Origin: Alphaproteobacteria bacterium
Lineage (GTDB): Bacteria > Pseudomonadota > Alphaproteobacteria > Reyranellales > Reyranellaceae
Reading direction: 5' to 3'
Length of the DNA: 64,000 nt
NCBI GenBank assembly: GCA_017308235.1
Contig: JAFKFL010000011.1
Location: forward strand, 490,936 to 554,935
The position numbers and the translations under genes are program-made. This document shows, one piece after another, positions 8,642 through 16,481 of this stretch. A model generated the notes under the pieces. That model was not told the DNA's origin, ran no database searches, and saw nothing but the letters and a program-made list of their open reading frames with translations. Within the stretch, counting starts at the first letter, position 1, and every line of letters starts with the position of its first letter.

Positions 8642-9271
8642 ATGCCAACAACATTCGACAACCGATTCGCGTACGAGTTCGCGACCTTGATCGCTGTCAT
8701 CGATCCGATGGCGACAGTACCGATCTTCCTTTTCGTGACCGCGGGGCTCGGCCGACGACAGGCTCTCATCGTCGCCGCCTATGCGGTCGCTGCCGCCTTT
8801 CTCGTCTTGCTGGTCTTCGTTGCCGGCGGCCAATTCGTCCTGGAGGCGTTGAAGATCCCAATGCCGGCGTTTCAGCTCGCGGGCTCGCTCATCCTGCTGC
8901 TGTTCGGGATCAACATGGTGCTGGGCAAGATGGCCAAGGACATTCAGGCAACACCATCCGACGCCACGTTGCTCGAGCGTGCGATTTTTCCGCTCGCCAT
9001 TCCGGGGATCGCCGGAGCGGGCGCTATGCTCACCGTGGTCCTCCTCACGGACAACCATGCCCGGACCTTTGCTGAGCAAGTATCGACGGTCGGCGTCATG
9101 GCGTTGTGCCTTGCGTGCTCGTTCGTGGCGTTCGGCGTGGCCAGCCAGATCATTCGCCTGGTCGGGCAATCGGGCGTTGAAATCATCAGTCGGGTGTCCG
9201 GCTTGATCCTCGCCAGCATCGCCGTGAATGGCCTGATCGTCGCGATCAAGCTCAGCTTCATGCTGGCGTGA
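8642..9271 (+). CDS. MarC/UPF0056-family integral membrane protein
   Basis: 209 residues with about six hydrophobic segments and the family hallmarks FATLIAVIDPMATVPIF near the N-terminus and FPLAIPGIAGAGAMLTV in the middle. The start at 8642 is chosen because a strong GGGGGAGGGGGAG tract precedes it; an in-frame ATG at 8624 is poorer. MarC proteins sit in the inner membrane. Early links to multiple antibiotic resistance were not upheld, so the function stays unknown. It follows the HAD gene by 31 bases. Confidence 0.88.
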   Translation: MPTTFDNRFAYEFATLIAVIDPMATVPIFLFVTAGLGRRQALIVAAYAVAAAFLVLLVFVAGGQFVLEALKIPMPAFQLAGSLILLLFGINMVLGKMAKDIQATPSDATLLERAIFPLAIPGIAGAGAMLTVVLLTDNHARTFAEQVSTVGVMALCLACSFVAFGVASQIIRLVGQSGVEIISRVSGLILASIAVNGLIVAIKLSFMLA

Positions 9272-9277
9272 GGCAGC

Positions 9278-9907
9278 CTATGGTGTCGGCGGCGGTGCCA
9301 CCACGAGCGAGCCGAAATGGGTGATGCTGTCGGACTGGCTCCAGACTCCGATTGTTCCCGCAACAGGCAAGCTGCGATCGTTGGTCGTGAAAAGTTCGAT
9401 ATCGTCGAGCGAGACCTGGAACTTGCTGCCGGTCAGGATGACCCTCAGCTTGTGCCATTCGCCGGTCGCGATCGCCGTTTCCTTGACGGCGATCTGGGCG
9501 CGGCGACCACCCTGCATGCGGTAAAGTCGGACCGAGCCATCCAGCGCGTTGGCGGCGACGACGTAGTAGTCGTTCGCGCTTTGCCCGCGTAGCACGATCC
9601 CGCCGCTGCGGGCCGCGGTTCCCGAAACCGGCTTGAAGCGCAGGGTGGCATCGACGTCGCGGGCGACGGCCTGCTCGGAGATGCAAAGCGGGAAATGGAG
9701 CTCGGTCCTGTCGCCGGCCGTTTCGGCCAGGGCCCAGCCACCCAGGGCCTTGGGGTCGGCGACGGCGTTCCAGGCCGGCGGCCGGCCAATGCCGGTTTCG
9801 CCCTGTGTGCAAGCGACACGGCCGTCGGAGGTCGTGAGCGGCACCACGAGCTGGGCGAATGCCGGCTGCGCCGATGCCAGAACTAACAAGAAGACCAAGC
9901 TACGCAT
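9278..9907 (-). CDS. Exported LamG/DUF1080-like (concanavalin-fold) protein
   Basis: 209 residues with a clear Sec signal (MRSLVFLLVLASAQPAFA). The mature part alternates short beta strands, with GGIVLRGQSANDYYVVAANA, GEWHKLRVILTGS and TIGVWSQSDSITHFGS. These are characteristic of the lectin-like jelly roll seen in DUF1080 and laminin-G domains. It probably binds a glycan or polymer in the periplasm. There is no catalytic signature. It is convergent with the MarC-type gene (6-base gap) and divergent from the FAH-family gene. Confidence 0.65.
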   Translation of the reverse strand: MRSLVFLLVLASAQPAFAQLVVPLTTSDGRVACTQGETGIGRPPAWNAVADPKALGGWALAETAGDRTELHFPLCISEQAVARDVDATLRFKPVSGTAARSGGIVLRGQSANDYYVVAANALDGSVRLYRMQGGRRAQIAVKETAIATGEWHKLRVILTGSKFQVSLDDIELFTTNDRSLPVAGTIGVWSQSDSITHFGSLVVAPPPTP

Positions 9908-10005
9908 CGCCGGAGCGTATCAGAAGTGCGTCCGGCTTGACCGCATGATCGAGTCGGGAGAGTTTACGTCCTCTTCGATTCAAAATGCGCCAAAGGGGGG
10001 AACAA

Positions 10006-10878
10006 ATGCGTCTTTGCACGATCATGAGTGGTGGAAAGCCGGCGGTCGGCGTGAAAATGGGCGACGGCAAGGTGGTCGACCTCAGCAAGCAGATGCCCCG
10101 AGGACCGAAATCGGTGGTCGAGATCCTGGCTGGCGGCAAGAAGGTCCAGCAGGCCGTGCTAAAAGCCTGCGCCAAGCCCAAGGCCGGCGCCACGGTGTCG
10201 GAGAAGTCTGCCAAGTACCTGTCGCCGATCCCGGCGCCCGGCAAGATCCTCTGCATCGGCCTCAACTACCGCAAGCACGCCGAGGAGACAGGCAGCCCGA
10301 TCCCCGACTATCCGGTGGTGTTCTGCCGCTTCAACAACACGCTCACGCCCCACAACGGCAAGATGCCCGTCCCGAGCCATTCGCCCCAGCTCGACTGGGA
10401 AGCGGAGCTTACGGTGGTGATCAGCAAGAAGTGCCGCAATGTGCCGAAGGAGAAGGCGCTGTCGGTGATCGGCGGCTACGCCTGCTTCAACGATGGATCG
10501 GTACGCGACTGGCAGAGGAAGTCGGGCGGCCAGTTCACGCTGGGCAAGAATTTCGACGGCACCGGCGGCTTCGGCCCCGACATCGTGACGCCCGACGAGC
10601 TGCCGCCGGGCGGCTCGCCGCTACGCATCATGACCCGCGTCAACGGCGAGGTCATGCAGGACAGCAACACCGATGACCTGATCTTCGACGTGCCGACGCT
10701 GGTGCACGAGCTCAGCAAGGTCATGACGCTCGATCCCGGCGACATCATCATCACCGGCACGCCCTCGGGCGTGGCGATGGCGCGCACTCCACAGCCCTGG
10801 CTGAAGCCGGGTGACGTTTGCGAGGTCGAGATCGAGAAGATCGGCGTGCTGCGCAATCCCATCGTGCAGGGTGCGTAG
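10006..10878 (+). CDS. Fumarylacetoacetate hydrolase-family protein
   Basis: 290 residues from the ATG at 10006, chosen for the AAGGGGGG before it. The C-terminal FAH domain holds CIGLNYRKHAEETG, the metal site DWEAELTVVI, FNDGSVRDWQ (the family has Y/D-x-S-x-RDWQ here) and GDIIITGTPSGVA. This places it in the FAH/MhpD group of C-C hydrolases, acylpyruvases and related decarboxylases with a divalent metal. The substrate, probably an aromatic or keto acid intermediate, is not deducible. Its neighbour is a TetR regulator 11 bases away on the opposite strand. Confidence 0.87.
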   Translation: MRLCTIMSGGKPAVGVKMGDGKVVDLSKQMPRGPKSVVEILAGGKKVQQAVLKACAKPKAGATVSEKSAKYLSPIPAPGKILCIGLNYRKHAEETGSPIPDYPVVFCRFNNTLTPHNGKMPVPSHSPQLDWEAELTVVISKKCRNVPKEKALSVIGGYACFNDGSVRDWQRKSGGQFTLGKNFDGTGGFGPDIVTPDELPPGGSPLRIMTRVNGEVMQDSNTDDLIFDVPTLVHELSKVMTLDPGDIIITGTPSGVAMARTPQPWLKPGDVCEVEIEKIGVLRNPIVQGA

Positions 10879-10889
10879 CGGGCCGCACA

Positions 10890-11534
10890 TCAGGAATCGG
10901 GGCGGCGTCTCGGCAGGTTGTCGAGGCCGCCTATCATCAGCCGGGTAGCGAACTCGATCGCCTCGGTGGGATTGACGGGGTCGCGCGCCACCATCGCTAC
11001 CGAGACCTCGAACACAATGCCCGACAGGCAGGCGACCAGGTAGCCGATATCCACGTCGGGCAGAATGCCCTTGGCCACAGCCTGGCGCACATCCTCGACG
11101 AGCTGACGGGACGAGGCTTGAAGATTGGGCCTTTCCATCAGCATGCGGATCGGCGTGATGTTCTGGCGTCCGAAGGCGAGGATCTCCGGATCCTCGGCCA
11201 CGAACTTGATGTAGACCGAGGCATGGGCGCGGAAGAATTCCTCCGTGGTGCGGGCCTTCGCGCGGCCCTCACGATGGCGCCTGAGGAGCTCCGCGGTCAT
11301 CTCGCCGACCACGGCCTCGAAGATCTCTTCCTTGTCCTTGAAGTAGTTGTAGAAAGTCCCCGAGGCGAGATCGGTGCGCCGCACGATGTCGCGCACGCCC
11401 GCGGCGCCGAACCCGATCTCGGAAAAGACCGACCGGGCCGCCTTCAAGAGCGCCGCGCGGTTTTCTGCCTTGTTCTGCTCCCGCCGTCCGGATCGCTCAC
11501 GCGCCGGTGTCGCGGTCGCCGTCTGATTCTCCAT
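10890..11534 (-). CDS. TetR-family transcriptional regulator
   Basis: 214 residues if started at the ATG at 11534; the frame is open to 11597. The N-terminal helix-turn-helix is clear: AALLKAARSVFSEIGFGAAG and GVRDIVRRTDLASGTFYNYF, followed by the KDKEEIFEAV helix. The C-terminal ligand domain is not recognisable beyond the family. It is convergent with the FAH gene and divergent from the cyclase at 11675. The 140 bases before the cyclase hold no palindrome that I can call an operator with confidence. Confidence 0.87.
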   Translation of the reverse strand: MENQTATATPARERSGRREQNKAENRAALLKAARSVFSEIGFGAAGVRDIVRRTDLASGTFYNYFKDKEEIFEAVVGEMTAELLRRHREGRAKARTTEEFFRAHASVYIKFVAEDPEILAFGRQNITPIRMLMERPNLQASSRQLVEDVRQAVAKGILPDVDIGYLVACLSGIVFEVSVAMVARDPVNPTEAIEFATRLMIGGLDNLPRRRPDS

Positions 11535-11674
11535 CTTCAATGCCCCAATCGTACCTGATTGCGGCGAACCCCCCGCTTCGGCCCGCCGCTCCTTCATCTA
11601 CAGGGGCATTTCCTAGCACGAGTCCTGCGGGGCGGGCAGGGGGCCGGTCGGCCGGCTCGACGGCACGGCCTGCA

Positions 11675-12976
11675 ATGGCTAGCGTTGGGCGCGAGGTGGC
11701 CGAAGTGACAACTGCCTACACCCAGGCGCTCAGGCGCGAGATCCTGCGCAGCGAGCAGCAGCGCATGCGCACCCTGGCGATCGTGCTGACGCTCATGCTG
11801 GCGGTGATCCTGTGTTTCCTTGGTTTTTTCCCCCGATTCAGCCGGCAACTGTTCCCGCAAGGCATTTCGGCCTGGATCCCGATCGTGGGCATCGGCTCCT
11901 TCATTCTGATCGAGGTGGCGGCACTGGCTCTGTTGCGCTGGCGGATCGCAAAAGATCTGGACTTCCCCCGCCCGGCGCGTTTCGCCAATGCCTTGGTCGA
12001 GACCAGCTTGCCCGGGGTCGTGATCTTTGTGCTGTCGCAGCACACGGAGCCCCAGCTCGTTTTCGGCTTCTGGCCGCCGCTCCTTTATTTCATCTTCATC
12101 GTCCTATCGACTTTGCGCCTGGATTTCTGGCTCTCGCTTTGGACAGGCGCCGTTGCAGCCGTTGAGCAATTGGTGCTGGCCTTGTGGCTGCTGCCGCTCA
12201 GCCCGACGGCAAGCCGCGCCGACGAAACGATCTACTATCACCTGAGCCGAAGCATCGTATTGCTGCTGGCCGGCGTCGTCGCGGGCATCGTGGCGCTCAG
12301 CCTGCGTCGGCAGTTCGAGAACTCGATCGCGGCCGGTGCGGCCCGCGACCGGGTGACCAACCTGTTCGGCCAGCATGTTTCGCCGGCCGTGGTTGATCGT
12401 CTGCTGGCGACCCAGGCCGATCCACCGAGCGAGATCCGGCCCGTCTGCGTGCTGTTCCTCGACATCCGCGGCTTCACCGCAATGAGCCGGGCGCGAACTG
12501 CCAGCGAGACGGTGTCGCTGCTGAACGACTTCTTCGCCAGCATGGTCACGATCGTCGACCATCACGGCGGCATCGTGAACAAGTTCCTGGGCGACGGCTT
12601 TCTCGCTCTGTTCGGTGCGCCGCTCGCCGATCCCAAGGCGGCGGCCCATGCGCTGGCGGCGGGACGCGACATGCTGGAGGCCGTCGATGCCTGGAACCGT
12701 GCCCGCCCGGCGCAGGCGCTACGTGTCGGGATTGGCATTCATGCCGGGGAAGCCGTCACCGGCACGGTCGGGTCGGCGCAGCGCAAGGAATATACGGTGA
12801 TCGGCGACACGGTGAACCTCGCGGCCCGCCTCGAGCAGCTCACCAAGGAGACCAACGCTCGCCTGCTCGTTTCGGACGCGCTCGGCGGGCTTGCGCAATC
12901 GAACGGTGGCGTCGATCTCGGGCCGATGCCCATTCGCGGCTACGGCGAGCCGGTCAACGTCTGGAAGGTGGCATGA
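11675..12976 (+). CDS. Membrane-bound class III adenylate/guanylate cyclase
   Basis: 433 residues from the ATG at 11675. The N-terminal half has about six hydrophobic segments (starting RTLAIVLTLMLAVILCFLGF). The C-terminal half is a class III cyclase domain: LFLDIRGFTAMS carries the first metal Asp, KFLGDGFLALFG the second, KEYTVIGDTVNLAARLEQL the base-recognising Lys and Asp plus the transition-state Asn and Arg. All catalytic positions are present, so activity, most likely cAMP production, is expected. Earlier in-frame starts exist but the sequence before 11675 is low in complexity. The stop overlaps the next gene by four bases. Confidence 0.88.
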   Translation: MASVGREVAEVTTAYTQALRREILRSEQQRMRTLAIVLTLMLAVILCFLGFFPRFSRQLFPQGISAWIPIVGIGSFILIEVAALALLRWRIAKDLDFPRPARFANALVETSLPGVVIFVLSQHTEPQLVFGFWPPLLYFIFIVLSTLRLDFWLSLWTGAVAAVEQLVLALWLLPLSPTASRADETIYYHLSRSIVLLLAGVVAGIVALSLRRQFENSIAAGAARDRVTNLFGQHVSPAVVDRLLATQADPPSEIRPVCVLFLDIRGFTAMSRARTASETVSLLNDFFASMVTIVDHHGGIVNKFLGDGFLALFGAPLADPKAAAHALAAGRDMLEAVDAWNRARPAQALRVGIGIHAGEAVTGTVGSAQRKEYTVIGDTVNLAARLEQLTKETNARLLVSDALGGLAQSNGGVDLGPMPIRGYGEPVNVWKVA

Positions 12977-13437
12977 AGTGGTATTTCGCCTACGGCTCGA
13001 ACATGAATCCGGTTCGCCTTATCGAAGAGCGCTTGAAGCCCAAGGGCGTCGAGATGGGCGAACGCCTGGGCGGTCGGCTGGACGGATGGCAGCTCGCCTT
13101 CAACAAGCGCGCGCGTAAGCCTGCCGGTTCAGGCGCCGGCAACATCGTGCCGATCGCGGGTGCGGTCGTGCACGGTACGCTGAATGCGTTGCCCGATGCC
13201 GGCTTCGAGGTTCTCGATCATTGGGAAGGCGTCGCCGGCGGCCACTATACGCGTCGGACTGTCCCGGTCCTGCGTGCCGATACGGGCGTCGAGATCGAAG
13301 CCATTACTTATGTCGCCCTGCTGACGGGCGAGGGGCTGCGGCCGACACGCGAGTATCTCGGGCACCTGCTCGCCGGCCGTGATCTATTGCCGGCGGCGTA
13401 TTGGGAGCGGCTCAAAGCCACTCCCACAATCGACTGA
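12973..13437 (+). CDS. Gamma-glutamylcyclotransferase-family protein
   Basis: 154 residues starting MKWYFAYGSNMNPVRL, where YGSN is the substrate-binding loop of the GGCT fold. HGTLNAL and the acidic HWEGV near the centre are where the catalytic Glu is expected; the last assignment is tentative. The family forms 5-oxoproline from gamma-glutamyl compounds. It starts inside the stop of the cyclase gene (ATGA), so the two are co-translated, an unusual pairing with no obvious common pathway. Confidence 0.82.
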   Translation: MKWYFAYGSNMNPVRLIEERLKPKGVEMGERLGGRLDGWQLAFNKRARKPAGSGAGNIVPIAGAVVHGTLNALPDAGFEVLDHWEGVAGGHYTRRTVPVLRADTGVEIEAITYVALLTGEGLRPTREYLGHLLAGRDLLPAAYWERLKATPTID

Positions 13438-13444
13438 TCGCGAC

Positions 13445-13897
13445 CTACTTGGCCGGCGCCAGTCCCTTTTCCTTGCGGGCGCCGCTGCGGTCGGCCATGG
13501 GGTCGAAGCCCTCGAGTTCTGGCACGTCTGCCTCGTGCCAGAAATTGAGCTCGATCATCACGCCGTCGGGATCGTGCACGAAGACCTGCTGCAGGGGCCG
13601 CTGTGGCACCTTGCGGACCTGGAACGGGACTTCGTCCTTCTTGATCGTGTCGAGTGTGCCGCGAATGTCGGAACAGTTGATCGCAACATGATCGATGGCG
13701 CCGCCGCCGTGGTCGGTGCGGCCCGTCTCGGAGACGAGATGAAGGATCGGCTTGTCCCCGGCATAGAGCCAGGCACCTGGAAACGCGAACGGCGGCCGGT
13801 CGCCGTTGCGCAGACCCACGTAGCGTTCATAGAAGCGCACCGTGGCGTCGAGGTCCTTGCAGAAAACATTCCAATGGTCGAGCGAGAGTGCGGGCAT
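13445..13897 (-). CDS. VOC-superfamily (glyoxalase/bleomycin resistance/dioxygenase fold) protein
   Basis: 150 residues. LDHWNVFCKDLDATVRFYERYVGL at the start and AIDHVAINCSDI plus HDPDGVMIELNFW later are typical beta-alpha-beta-beta-beta halves, with metal ligands His (LDH), His (IDHVA) and Glu (IELNF). It is probably a metal-dependent lyase, isomerase or dioxygenase, or a binding protein; the reaction is unknown. GAGGAGGAA precedes the start at 13897. It may be the last gene of the ArsR-led minus-strand group, 61 bases after the DUF899 stop. Confidence 0.8.
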   Translation of the reverse strand: MPALSLDHWNVFCKDLDATVRFYERYVGLRNGDRPPFAFPGAWLYAGDKPILHLVSETGRTDHGGGAIDHVAINCSDIRGTLDTIKKDEVPFQVRKVPQRPLQQVFVHDPDGVMIELNFWHEADVPELEGFDPMADRSGARKEKGLAPAK

Positions 13898-13958
13898 GAG
13901 TTCCTCCTCTACGAGCCCAAGCTTACACCCATCCCGCTCGGCCGTGGCAGCAGGAATC

Positions 13959-14675
13959 TCAGCTCTTGACGGGGTATTCGTCGTGGCGCCGGACCCAGTT
14001 GGTCAGATTTCCGCCGGGCGGCTCGTTGCGGCCTAGGGGCGTCACGTCGAGGAAGCCATAGACCCCGCCTATCAGCTCGGTGCCGCGCGCGAACGTCGAG
14101 TAGGTGTGGAAGATGTCGCCGGCCTCGTCCTTGTAGAAGACGCTGTAACCCGGCATTTCCTCGCCCATGTAGTCGGTCGTCTCGAAGTTGTAGAAGACCT
14201 TGCCGCGCGTCTTGTCCGCCTCGCTGAAGGAGACATTGTAGTCGAAGTTGAAGTCGCTGCCGTTGGACGACATCCACTTGAACTTCCAGCCCATACGCTT
14301 GTGGTAGGCGGCGATCTCTGGGTAAGGCGCGCGAGAGATGGCGACGAACATGACATCGTGGTTGATCAGGTGCACCACGGAGCCGTCGACCTGGTCGGCG
14401 CCGAACGAGCAGCCGAGGCAGCCTTGCTGCCAACCTGGCGCCATCATGAAATGTTTGACGATCAGCTGGCTGCGCCCCTCGAAAAGATCGGCCAGCGTCT
14501 GCTTGCCGTCGGCCCCCTCGAACACATAGGCCTTCTCGACCTTGACCCACGGCAGCTCGCGGGTCTGCTGCCGCAGTTCGTCGCGCTCCTTGAGCAGCGC
14601 CTTCTCCTTGGCCAGCAGGGCACGACGGGCGGCGAGCCATTCATCGGCGGAGACGATCTTGTGAGTGCTTTCCAT
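13959..14675 (-). CDS. DUF899 thioredoxin-like protein
   Basis: 238 residues with the DUF899 hallmarks: an N-terminal charged helix (LLAKEKALLKERDELR), LPWVKVEKAYVFEG, and HFMMAPGWQQGCLGCSFGAD with a C-x-x-C pair. Later come FVAISRAPYPEIAAYHKRMGW and a YSTFARGTE tail. The fold is a thioredoxin relative fused to a family-specific C-terminus; function is unknown and often assumed redox. GAAAGGAGAG precedes the start. It lies 13 bases after the transglutaminase-like gene in the same operon. Confidence 0.83.
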   Translation of the reverse strand: MESTHKIVSADEWLAARRALLAKEKALLKERDELRQQTRELPWVKVEKAYVFEGADGKQTLADLFEGRSQLIVKHFMMAPGWQQGCLGCSFGADQVDGSVVHLINHDVMFVAISRAPYPEIAAYHKRMGWKFKWMSSNGSDFNFDYNVSFSEADKTRGKVFYNFETTDYMGEEMPGYSVFYKDEAGDIFHTYSTFARGTELIGGVYGFLDVTPLGRNEPPGGNLTNWVRRHDEYPVKS

Positions 14676-14688
14676 GGGGTCTCTCCTT

Positions 14689-15543
14689 TCAGGCGGCTTC
14701 CTGGCGGTTGAGAACGTGATTGAACACTGTCGTGGGCACGGCGAGTCGCGAATCGCGATAGGCGTCGCGCAACTCGTCGAAGTGCTTGTCGGGTTCGCGG
14801 GTGAGCGTTGCGATCCGGTCGATCAGCTCGACGTCGACCTTGCTGTCTTCAATGACCATGGCGCCCCAGCCATCCCACGGCAGCATCTCGCGGTTGTTGA
14901 GCGCGGCGAGATCGCGGATCACGTTGCTGGCGATGAACCAGAGGCCGTGCATGTCGAGGATGCCGAAGGCCTGCGGATCGGCGGCGCCCTCGCGGCAAAG
15001 CGCCCAGGCTTCGCCTGCGATCAGGAACTGCCCGTGCGGCATGTCGAGCGGATCGAAGGCGAGGCGGAAGAGCTCGCGCTGGCGCGGGTCCAGCTGCGCA
15101 TCGACCATGATCCAGCGTCCTTGCTCCTCGTTCCAGTACTCGGTGACCCAATGGTCGAGGAACTTGCCGGTCTCGAAATAGGCACCGAAGCCGCAACGGG
15201 CGCGGGCCGGCAAGCCCTGGCTGCGCAGCATGGCGACCTGTAGCAGGGTGAAATGACGGCAGACGCCGACTTGCCTCTCCTTGGCCGGGCGAGCTGCTGC
15301 GAGGGGCTGCGGATCATGCGCCACAATGCTCTCCAGCATGCCGGTGACCGACCGAATATGGGCTTCGGCATGCTGCCGGTCGCTTAGCGCAACGCCGTAG
15401 GCGGGGGCGATATGCTCGTGCATGAGGAGGCCCTGCACGACCTTGGCGGTGCCTGCGGGCCCCCTCGGCAGGTCTGCGAACAGATGAGCGAGCCCGTTCG
15501 GATCGCTGAAGTCGATCGGCTGGCGATAGAAATCGAGCGTCAT
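14689..15543 (-). CDS. Transglutaminase-like (cysteine protease fold) cytoplasmic protein
   Basis: 284 residues. The catalytic triad of the transglutaminase-core fold is visible as Cys in GVCRHFTLL, His in DHWVTEYW and Asp in WIMVDAQLD. No signal peptide is present. The family includes proteases and amide hydrolases; the target is unknown. The gene overlaps the SRPBCC stop by four bases (ATGA), so it is co-translated with it under the ArsR regulator. Confidence 0.8.
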   Translation of the reverse strand: MTLDFYRQPIDFSDPNGLAHLFADLPRGPAGTAKVVQGLLMHEHIAPAYGVALSDRQHAEAHIRSVTGMLESIVAHDPQPLAAARPAKERQVGVCRHFTLLQVAMLRSQGLPARARCGFGAYFETGKFLDHWVTEYWNEEQGRWIMVDAQLDPRQRELFRLAFDPLDMPHGQFLIAGEAWALCREGAADPQAFGILDMHGLWFIASNVIRDLAALNNREMLPWDGWGAMVIEDSKVDVELIDRIATLTREPDKHFDELRDAYRDSRLAVPTTVFNHVLNRQEAA

Positions 15544-15971
15544 GGGAACAGCCTTTCGAGGTTGTCGAGCGCGTGGATCCAGCCTTTGCGGTGGTCGTCG
15601 CGCGCCGTCTCGTCAGTGAACTGCTCGTGCGTGAGGGTGAGCATGCTGCCGTCGTTTGCCGGCGCGATATCGATGGTGACCAGTGATTCCCGTTCCGGCG
15701 TGCTCTGCCATGCCCAGGTGAACGACAGCTTCCGGTTCGGCACGACCTCGCGATAGGTGCCGCTCACGCTGTTGTGCTCGCCGGTCGGCGCCCAGAACTG
15801 CACTTTGAAGCGGCCGCCGACGCGCAGATCAGTTTCGGCAATCGGTGTCTTCGGGTGGGGCATGGCACCCCACCAGCGGATCATTTGCTCCGGCTGCGTC
15901 CACGCTTGGTAGACTTTTTCCGGCGGGGCTTTGAGCTGGCGCTTGAGGGTGAGGCTGGGCTTGGTTGCCAT
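15540..15971 (-). CDS. SRPBCC-family (AHSA1/START-like) protein
   Basis: 143 residues from the ATG at 15971. LTLKRQLKAPPEKVYQAWTQPEQMIRWWG is split here only by family description: it is the standard AHSA1 opening. Later WRVGG-type strands and the GWIHALDNLERLF C-terminal helix are present. It is likely a ligand-binding helix-grip protein. Its first 91 bases overlap the end of the ArsR gene in another frame. Because the N-terminus is canonical, the overlap appears to be real and not a wrong start. ArsR plus SRPBCC is a very common bacterial pair. Confidence 0.85.
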   Translation of the reverse strand: MATKPSLTLKRQLKAPPEKVYQAWTQPEQMIRWWGAMPHPKTPIAETDLRVGGRFKVQFWAPTGEHNSVSGTYREVVPNRKLSFTWAWQSTPERESLVTIDIAPANDGSMLTLTHEQFTDETARDDHRKGWIHALDNLERLFP

Positions 15972-16300
15972 TGATCTTGCTCCAGGAAGGCGGCGAGGCG
16001 GTCGAGCTGTTCGGTCCAGTAGCGTTCGTATCGGGCGAGCCATTCCATTGCTTGCTCCATGGGCGCCGGGCTCAACTGACACGCGACCGTGCGGCCGGTC
16101 TTTGTCCGCACGATCAGACCCGCATCTGAAAGCACGTCGAGGTGCTTCATGATGGCGGGCAGAGACACGGGGAAGGGACGGGCAAGCTCGCTCACCGTCA
16201 CGCTCTCTGCCTCGTCGAGCCGGGCAAGGAGCGCGCGGCGCGTGGGATCGGCCAGGGCGGAGAAAGTGCGGTCGAGGCTCGCTTCTTGATAGTTAACCAT
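15881..16300 (-). CDS. ArsR-family winged-helix repressor with a read-through basic tail
   Basis: 139 residues from the ATG at 16300; a TTG at 16315 is possible but would lie inside the promoter. The winged helix is clear: TFSALADPTRRALLARL, VSELARPFPVSLPAIMKHLDVL and VRTKTGRTVACQL. It lacks the metal-binding cysteines of ArsR/SmtB sensors and belongs to the SRPBCC-linked subgroup. The conserved part ends near residue 113 (AAFLEQDQ). The rest is a Ser/Pro/Arg/Lys-rich tail encoded inside the next gene. The palindrome over the start codon suggests autorepression. Confidence 0.88.
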   Translation of the reverse strand: MVNYQEASLDRTFSALADPTRRALLARLDEAESVTVSELARPFPVSLPAIMKHLDVLSDAGLIVRTKTGRTVACQLSPAPMEQAMEWLARYERYWTEQLDRLAAFLEQDQWQPSPASPSSASSKPRRKKSTKRGRSRSK

Positions 16301-16315
16301 AGCGTTAACTATCAA
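16286..16315. promoter_or_regulatory. Perfect 12-base inverted repeat, probable ArsR operator spanning the start codon
   Basis: Arms TTGATAGTTAAC (16286-16297) and GTTAACTATCAA (16304-16315) are exact reverse complements with a 6-base spacer that contains the ArsR ATG. Two-fold symmetry fits a dimeric winged-helix protein. It overlaps the predicted -10 box. Confidence 0.75.
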
Positions 16316-16337
16316 TCCACGACACCCCGTCTGTCAA
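16308..16337 (-). promoter_or_regulatory. Probable promoter of the ArsR operon
   Basis: On the minus strand TTGACA (16337-16332) and GATAGT (16313-16308) are 18 bases apart. Transcription would start near 16301, at or next to the ATG at 16300, so the mRNA would be leaderless. Confidence 0.5.
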
Positions 16338-16362
16338 GTAGGGCTGTCGGCCGCATAGTAGC

Positions 16363-16437
16363 GTGTCATCCCGAACGCAGTGAGGGATCTTTGATCATGC
16401 GCTTGCCAAAGATCCCTCGCTACGCTCGGGATGACAC
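16363..16437. repeat. Palindromic element of the GTGTCATCCCGA type
   Basis: 75 bases with arms of 31 bases (16363-16393 and 16407-16437) that pair at about 28 positions. The unit ATCCCG-AG-CG-AG-GGATCT is a dispersed palindrome that I recognise from many unrelated bacterial genomes. It separates the convergently placed DUF72 end and the ArsR promoter region. Confidence 0.75.
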
Positions 16438-16481
16438 AGCTATTTTTCACGATGTCTCAGGATGACACCGCTTTCCGCCGC

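Noticed and set aside
16300..16315. TTG start at 16315 for ArsR
   Set aside because: It would lie within the promoter -10 region and add residues not seen in the family; ATG 16300 is better.
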